The position numbers and the translations under genes are program-made. Below the pieces are notes generated by a model. That model made no database searches and was not told where the DNA came from. It was given only the letters and a program-made list of their open reading frames with translations. Shown here piece by piece: positions 57,901-64,000 of a DNA stretch of 64,000 nt (the stretch's first letter is position 1; every line of letters starts with the position of its first letter). The stretch covers positions 35,667,802 through 35,731,801 of the forward strand of contig NC_088717.1 in assembly GCF_963576615.1 (NCBI RefSeq). Reading direction: 5' to 3'. The stretch comes from Watersipora subatra (Eukaryota > Bryozoa > Gymnolaemata > Cheilostomatida > Watersiporidae).

Positions 57901-60900
57901 GCTATGTTAAACTCAAAGTTAAATATATCGTGGTACAGCCAGTATTTGACATCGTTACACTCTGGAGTATCTCGTATAAATAGCCGGTGCATTTCAGCAA
58001 TGTTGAGTTCGGCATCAAGGTAGCTTTTATTCTCATTTTTTGAGCGACTATAATGACTCTCACGTGCTGGAAACTGCCTGATATGAGATCTTATCTTATC
58101 TCGAATATCTTCTGCAATCTTTGGATGGTTTTCAAGATTGCCACGTCCATCTTTGATGTTTATTGCAAAGTCGAGAACCTTTTTCTTCAACTGTGACTCT
58201 TTGATGCCAAGTGTGCCACAAAAAGCTGACTTGCAGACATCTTCTGTACGTGTTGGTAATGTGATAGAGTACGTGTAACTAGTGCGCTTCTTGGCGTCAT
58301 CTTTGCGTGGTCTTCTTCTAATCTGTGCATCAGGTGTCACTGAAATGCAGCCACGTAGATATATATTTTGTCCATTGTGATCTGGTAAAGCATTGAAGTC
58401 TTCAAGGATTTTAGACAGTTCAGCTAGCGAAAACTTAGTGTTACATTTGCAGCGACACTGCACCAGCACCTGGACTCTTTCAGCCACCGCTCTGCCTCCA
58501 TAAGATACATGCTGCTTCCCTAGAACAGATATAAGAAATTAATATAAACAACATGAACTTGATACAAAAATCACAAAGCATACACTGCACTCCACTAGGT
58601 GCACTGACAGTTACAGTGACACAGGAAGCTGCAGGATTGATTGGAAAATTTATCCAGAATTATATAATAATATTAGTAGTAAAGGTTTTATTCTAGGGCT
58701 CATTATCATAGCCTCCATATATTCCATCCTTCTATTCACTGAGATAAAGCTGTAATGAATGATTGATGAACTAGAGTCAGCTTGTTTGCTTGCCCATTAT
58801 TGAATCACACTCACAGTCACATCACACTGACAAGGCAGATTGCTAGTTTCAAAAAGGTTGGTAAAAGCTTTGAAATTAGCCATTGGCTGTATTGGTACCA
58901 AATTACCAGCAGTCTTGGCTGTTTTTATTTCTTTTCTCTTCCACTTGCTTAGGGTATATAATCTCTTCTTAGCTGAATTTGGCTGCTCATTCTCTCTATT
59001 CTCATTTATATCAACATTGTCAGCCATTTTGAGAATCAACAATGAGTCACATGACTTCAACAATACATATGATTGGCCAACTATGGACTTATGAACTTAT
59101 AGCATACAATCCTTGGACTTAAGTACTTTTAACTAGGAGTGGGATCCACCCCTCATAATTTCACTGCTTTAAACAGGGACTTAGGCACTTTTTTCATACA
59201 AAACAAGTGAGGACTATGTTGATTACACCCAGAAAAATTTACAAGAGATGACAACTCAAATTTTTTGAATTTGTGACTTGAGCACTTTTAGCACTAGCCT
59301 CTTCAATTAGAAAACAGACTTTACGTTTTTAATGGCGTTAAGAATTAAAGTTACAATACGACATAATGGCCGCTATTATGTCTTACGGCATTCCTGAGGA
59401 GTATTCTCATCGTTCATCAAAACGCTTTAAAGTCTTCAGCTAAGATTGTAGACCACATTACAGTCAAATTTAAAAACAATGGATATGATTTAGACCTAAG
59501 TGACTTTGAATCAGTGTAGTTCTGATGATTGTGATTATGATCTTCTCAGGTACACATCACTAAAATCATCGCAACCACTACAGCAACAACGTAATAATGG
59601 TTATTGATGTAATCAAGTCATTATTAGTACTATTTTGTGGACACTTCTGCTGATCGCTTTCTATTATTGGCTTGTCAAAATCGGAGAGTGTCACATTGGC
59701 GGACAAATAGAGGTGGCGGGCTATTAAAGGGTGGCGTTGCATTTCCAAACCTTTTTTATATAATTGTGCTCAATTAGAGGTGACATTCAAAGAGAGATGG
59801 CGTTCAAATAGAGGTTTTACACTGCGTTCGTACATCAATTGTATTATCCTTACTAAATGTAAGTTTTGGCCTTTCTTATTCAAAAATGACAATGTTTGAA
59901 TGGAAAATTTAACAGTTGTTCAGGATTGATTCAGAAGATATTGAAGATGACTTAGTATTGAGTCATCACGAGCAGTTATAATTTGTGGTGCAGTCTTTTA
60001 AGGTAAAGTAAGTTTTACCTTCCATTTTAGGCTGATAAGGAAACAAAATTGCAACTCATTCAGTGCAATGTCAATGAAGTTCTGACAGAAGCTGCAAGCA
60101 GCCAAGTTCACCTCTGTCCAATAACCCAGCAGATGCCAGTATCCAAGCTGTCAAAGCTGGCCACTGACAGGAGGTGGTGGGCTACTGCTCGAGAGCCACC
60201 TGCAATGGAAAGTCTGCAAGGTTGACATTGAAGGAAAGGTTGTTGTAATTCAGTTGCAAACATGTGTGCTATTCTGTCAGGTATAAGTAATATGCAGTTT
60301 GGTGGTTCTGTAGAAAGTTTATGGGAAAATGACCTCAAAGCAGATAAAAGCGGTGGAATCACAACAAACCTTCAAAATAATTTAATCCATGATCAGACTA
60401 GTACAGTTTATGAAGCAAGGTTAGTATCATCAGCTTTACTATGTCCCTACTTATACTTGTGCTATGTTCTATTTCATTGAAAATTAATGGCATAGTGTAT
60501 ATAATTGTCATTTCAAATTACACATAAATTTGTTGGTTTCGGAGTTATCATCCTGCGTAGCTTTTGTGGTAAAATAACTCCGATTTATATGCAAATGCTC
60601 AATCATGTCTAAGCTTATGTACCTTGGGCAATTTTCCGATTGTCACTTTTCTTGTCTGATGATTCTTGTATATTTTACCTATTAAACAATTGTTGTGTAA
60701 TAATTAAGGCTTTAGTCTGTAATATTTCCCAGAGGTAGCTGCACTTCAAACAGATCGGAGTGCAAAAATGGAGATAGCACACTAGCAATGCTTCAAAATA
60801 AACTGTTTCCAGGACCTACTGCCAAGGTGAAATTGACAAGACCTGTTGACATCAATGGGCAGGTAGATAAACATAGCTGCCATTTTGCCTACATTTTCTC

Positions 60901-61886
60901 ACACTTTAATCAGTGTCATACGTGGGAACACTGATTGATGTTTATATTCTTTTTCGTAGTTGAAAATATTCTGTTGATCAACTTGAAGAGCAGCTAACAA
61001 CTTGTTGTATGGGTTTTAGAGTGAAACATTTGTAAGACTACATTTGCTACCTAACTTTGTCATCTCCCTTCAAATGGTGTTAAACTGCATTCATACTAAT
61101 CATAGCCTTTCGGTGGTTTATCCACTTTAGTAGTTCAACCAGACCACCTTTTGGTGGTTTATCCATTTGAGTAGTTCAACCAGACCACCTTTTGGTGGTT
61201 TATCCACTTTAGTAGTTCAACCAGACCACCGAGGTTACATTCATGTTTTTCACATTGACTTTACTAGTTCAGCATTTCAGACTTTAAACATTGACAAGTC
61301 GAATCCAATTACTCACAACTATAGAGCACAGAATCTTCACTTTCCGCCGGCAGACTTTAGTCTTTCACTCTTTTGCTACAAAATTAATTTCTTGACCGGA
61401 ACATAAATACATATCTAGTAAAATAAAAGGCCGTATGAATTGTAATTACTTTTGAACCATATCGTCTATAAAAAAATATCTTAATAATAAATTAATCAAT
61501 ATAAAATTTTACATCAGCTGATTCTTTAAAAATGTCACAAGTGTTTTGCAGAATGAACCCTGGACACTTTTTTGTCAATTTTTCCTTGGACCGTTAGCGT
61601 GTTCAAGTCGGAGGATTCATCAATATTATTGCAGCTTATGGCTCGGTTAATTTTCTCCTAACTACCATATTTCCTATTTTTCTCCTGACTACCATATCTA
61701 CTATCTTTTCTTATAACTATCATATCTACTATCTTTGTCTTTCAGCCTACAGACGCAACTGTCAGTGATGGAAGTGATCTTGTGAACAACCCTCTATTCT
61801 CTGATATATCTATTAAAACTAATGGTGATGTCTCTATCTGTGCTCATAAGATCCTGCTCTCTATAGTATATCCGGAGATTCAAACT
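54901..61886 (+). CDS. Host gene: zinc-finger exon to BTB/POZ exon (SLX4-like candidate), 3' end outside window
   Basis: Exon set with GT-AG ends and agreeing phases: 54886-55122 (first methionine at 54901), 55289-55375, 60031-60220, 60254-60419, 60733-60862, 61746-61886. The first exon contains YCDKCGREYKLRRALEKHQI with KC, a C-x2-C-x12-H-x3-C finger (C2H2/UBZ-like). The next exons are hydrophilic and low in motifs. The last visible exon reads DLVNNPLFSDISIKTNGDVS, ICAHKILLSIVYPEIQT, the first strand-helix part of a BTB domain (FSD...HK.LL..). A UBZ-like finger followed by disordered sequence and a BTB is the layout of SLX4, the scaffold of structure-specific nucleases in DNA repair, but other BTB/zinc-finger proteins are possible. 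The gene continues past 61886. One junction would need an intron of only 33 bp (60221-60253). Confidence 0.6.
55472..55635 (+). repeat. Short tandem repeat GTTTGTACACTGATCAT
   Basis: About eight to nine degenerate copies of a 17-19-bp unit in the host-gene intron. GATCAT and TGTACA are themselves palindromic words. Confidence 0.8.
56073..59304 (-). mobile_element. Inner DNA transposon, 3.2 kb, AATT target duplication
   Basis: Inverted ends of about 35 bp: GAAGAGCCTAGCGCTAAAAG on the left, GAAGAGGCTAGTGCTAAAAG on the minus strand at the right, both followed by TGCTCAAGTCACAAA. AATT flanks both sides (56069-56072, 59305-59308). Because AATT is self-complementary it could also be part of the ends. 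Words like GGACTTAAGTACTTTT recur near both ends (56281, 56310, 59100, 59175), probable subterminal binding sites. It carries a four-exon transposase gene on the minus strand, antisense to the host gene. Confidence 0.8.
56571..59027 (-). pseudogene. Transposase of the inner element, four exons, one frameshift
   Basis: Exon 1 from 59027 (MADNVDINENRENEQPNSAK; donor near 58826). Exon 2 58519-57435 with HPKIAEDIRDKIRSHIRQFP, ESHYSR, YPRSDICDKCEKFTADI, VICMDYEKNLPLSLTGIG, KRQLWIHNLCLHS and, after a shift near 57510, KLTIFADNCFSQNKNR. Exon 3 57324-57217 with YPLHGHSRMPCDR. Exon 4 57102-56571 with DFGRIEKRRKKKDRV and an acidic end DLDDDDDRE. The series D (MDYEK), D (FADNC..QNKN), then GHS..-x-CDR, is that of a DDE-like transposase family widespread in arthropods and cnidarians as uncharacterised proteins; I cannot name the superfamily. 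Only the shift at 57510 breaks it, so it is fairly young. Confidence 0.75.
61112..61231 (+). repeat. Three copies of a 41-bp unit
   Basis: GGTGGTTTATCCACTTTAGT starts at 61112, 61153 and 61194, and each copy ends CAACCAGACCACC. The ends of each unit are complementary (GGTGGT / ACCACC), so each can fold. Confidence 0.95.
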
Positions 61887-62239
61887 GTGAGTTGTCTTTC
61901 CATTTTCCACTTCATGTTCTAATAACTTCTGAAAGCTAATATTTTATATTTAAGTGATGCTCCTTGCTAATGTTTTGCAGACTGTTTTGGTTGCAGTTGC
62001 ATTTGTTGAAACACATTTTGTGGTTGAGAATTTTAAAAACCTCGAAAAGGAATAACTTTTGTTATTTTCATATTCATGTAAACTAGGTAAATGCCTGGCG
62101 TTCTGCACGTAATAAAATAATTAATCAGCGAGTTTGAGTAATTCACCTGGTAAGCTAGTAGTCCAAACCTTTACTATAATAATAGCCGTGAAGCTAGCTT
62201 GACGTAATGACGTTACGCGTGATGTCAAGCTTACCAATA

Positions 62240-62455
62240 ATATTTTCGTAAGCCGTGCATAAGTATGTGCCCTATTATGCTATAGTATGGCAAAGACCGT
62301 TTTAGTGTATTTGGTTAGCTCGACGGTCTGCCGATCCGGAGATTCCGCCTTTAAATTCAGTGCTTAGCAAATCTTTTATTTCTAAAACTTTATCACTATA
62401 ACTGGACATACGAACCACAGACAGACCAACACTGAGATTTATTTATATATAGATG
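62240..62455 (+). mobile_element. Possible tRNA-derived SINE
   Basis: GGTTAGCTCGACGGTCTGCC resembles an A box, GGAGATTCCGCC a weak B box, and the tail CATACGAACCACAGACAGAC, ending TATATATAGATGG, is of a kind common at SINE 3' ends. No target duplication was found. Confidence 0.4.
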
Positions 62456-63180
62456 GAATTTATATTTGTTACTCGAGGTTGGCCTTTTCTGGATTGTCAC
62501 TTTTGAATTATGCATGGTCTGCCTTGTTGTCACCCACTTACTCATGTAATAATTGAAGCGAACTTTTATAAAGAGATGTCTCTGCTTGATTAATTCTCAG
62601 TCAATGTGACTTACGTTCTTAGTCTACATGTGAAGACAACTCTAATTATACTCAATTAGTATCACATAATCCCATAGATTTGAATCTAATTGGAAGTAAG
62701 CTCGAGAGATTAAGCTAACAGATGGAGTGTGAAGCTGCACTGCAGATGATTGCAACTGGAGTATTTTGCATATTTTGTCTTATTATCATATTTATGCAAA
62801 TCTTACAACCTCAAAGTTGAGGATTGAGCAGAAATCAACTTTGCAGTAGCAATATGATGCAGTCCTTGTCGATATATAGCAGCACAGAATAGACTTAGAT
62901 CCTGTAGCAATGCCTGATTTAGAAAAGTAGGTTTGGTAGTTAATCATTCCCAATTGTATCAGTCAGAGGATTCTGGTTCTCTTAAAGGTCTACGAAACAT
63001 CAAAGTTAAAATGTGTCATGTTATGAAAACATTTCTCCTTGTATTAATTGTATTTATTATTGTAACTAGTACCCTGGTATACTGTGTATGCGGTGTACTG
63101 TGAGAGACCATCAGGCGTGTTGATAAAGTTCAGAGAATTAATATTTTCTCTATTATTCTGATTATCTATATAAAGTTCCT

Positions 63181-63720
63181 TTGGTGCAGTTGTTAGAGTG
63201 AGGGTCCATCATTGGTGCAGTTGTTAGAGTGGGGGTCCATCATTGGTGCAGTTGTTGGAGTGAGGGTCCATCATTGGTGCAGTTGTTAGAGTGAGGGTCC
63301 ATCATTGGTGCAGTTGTTGGAGTGAGGGTCCATCATTGGTGCAGTTGTTAGAGTGGGGGTCCATCATTGGTGCAGTTGTTGGAGTGAGGGTCCATCATTG
63401 GTGCAGTTGTTAGAGTGAGGCTCCATCATTGGTGCAGTTGTTAGAGTGGGGTCCATCATTGGTGCAGTTGTTAGAGTGAGGGTCCATCATTGGTGCAGTT
63501 GTTAGAGTGGGGGTCCATCATTGGTGCAGTTGTTAGAGTGAGGGTCCATCATTGGTGCAGTTGTTGGAGTGAGGGTCCATCATTGGTGCAGTTGTTAGAG
63601 TGAGGCTCCATCATTGGTGCAGTTGTTAGAATGAGGCTCCATCATTGGTGCAGTTGTTGGAGTGAGAGTCCATCAGGCCAAAAGTTGTGAGTTCAAATCC
63701 AATCCAATATGATGCAATAT
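63181..63720 (+). repeat. SINE with 16-fold amplified A-box segment
   Basis: Sixteen copies of a 31-bp unit (TTGGTGCAGTTGTTAGAGTG plus 11 bases) start at 63181 and end near 63675, one of them one base shorter. The unit is the D-arm/A-box part of a tRNA-like sequence. After the last copy the sequence runs on as GTTGTGAGTTCAAATCC, a good B box, then a short tail with CCAATCCAATATGATGCAATA. So this is one tRNA-derived SINE whose front half has been tandemly multiplied. Confidence 0.85.
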
Positions 63721-64000
63721 TTTTTCTAAACCTGCAAACATGGCTTCGAACAGACAGAGATGGCTCATAGTAAAAATTATAATAAAAGTAGTCATAGTAA
63801 AAATCTTTTTTTCAAATTAGATATGATAATTTTAGAGGCATATTTGTTTATGTTTTAAAGACAATATCACTACAATTCTCAGTTGTACAAGATTTGTGGT
63901 AACTCTGAACAACAGTTTGTAGGAATCCTTCAGTAAGTCATTTATAGAAATCGTCTCCCATGTCTGTTCTTATTTATACTCTGTGGTTTGTATGTACTTG
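63721..64000. other. No gene seen
   Basis: AT-rich end of the window, probably still intron of the host gene or intergenic. Nothing recognised. Confidence 0.5.

Larger units (their letters stand above)
55679..59820. mobile_element. Outer MITE-like element split by an inner transposon
   Basis: GAAACCTCCATTTG at 55679 is the inverse of CAAATAGAGGTTTTAC at 59805-59820. Both ends hold further words of the type AATTAGAGGTGACATT (55740, 59770) and AAAGGGTGRC (55763, 59725). Without the inner element it would be about 0.9 kb. It has no coding capacity and lies in the large intron (55376-60030) of the host gene. A target duplication was not identified. Confidence 0.6.

Noticed and set aside
1..64000. 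CRISPR arrays, bacterial operons, prophage
   Set aside because: All tandem repeats here lack unique spacers, and genes have spliceosomal introns; the DNA is eukaryotic.

Overview
The window is AT-rich eukaryotic DNA, almost certainly from an invertebrate animal. The evidence is GT-AG introns, a tRNA-derived SINE with an A box and B box, and a metazoan-style mix of DNA transposons (pogo, mariner, piggyBac, an XPG-nuclease element), a Penelope-like element and Ty3-type pol remains. A marine or lophotrochozoan-type animal would fit, but the taxon cannot be fixed from the sequence. There is no bacterial-style gene organisation. Most open frames are mobile-element genes in various states of decay, and only one stretch (about 54.9-61.9 kb) looks like an ordinary host gene.

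Layout. (1) 1-7240: a tandem array of a ~478-bp unit. Each unit carries a short minus-strand exon resembling the P2X7-receptor C-terminal domain. The array is split by a 3.1-kb DNA transposon (1761-4903) with TATA target duplications and seven copies of the 14-mer GTGACGCGCGGGAC near its ends. (2) 7.2-13.1 kb: non-coding DNA, a Ty3-type pol relic, then a pogo-like transposon (9804-13068) with a three-exon DDD transposase gene broken by a stop and a downstream shift. (3) 13.1-21.9 kb: a graveyard with a RecQ-type zinc motif, an LTR-type reverse-transcriptase scrap, a gag-like exon, a Penelope-like element with a GIY-YIG-type end, a zinc-knuckle gag fragment and an (AT)n tract. (4) 24.0-25.3 kb: a mariner relic. 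(5) 25.1-41.6 kb: a tandem segmental duplication of about 9.1 and 7.3 kb. Its left edge cuts the mariner element, and each copy carries a dead piggyBac gene. (6) 42.2-48.75 kb: a large, nearly intact transposon with ~384-bp terminal inverted repeats and a five-exon gene of about 1,550 codons ending in an XPG/FEN1-like nuclease domain (Academ-like). (7) 49.4-53.9 kb: a palindrome, a TTAA-flanked MITE and a second piggyBac relic. A 2.25-kb fold-back element is inserted close to or within that relic, and one arm of the fold-back has swollen with a minisatellite. (8) 54.9-61.9 kb: a plus-strand host gene (zinc-finger exon to BTB/POZ exon, possibly SLX4-like) with a nested pair of transposons in a large intron. 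(9) 62.2-63.7 kb: a SINE-like copy and a SINE whose A-box half is amplified 16 times.

The genes do not form a pathway. What can be read is the order of events: array before transposon insertion, mariner before segmental duplication, outer MITE before inner transposon, and fold-back insertion before (or with) growth of its internal satellite. The best candidates for a poorly described system are the XPG-nuclease element, the 14-mer-decorated TATA-TSD element, and the amplified P2X7-like terminal exon.
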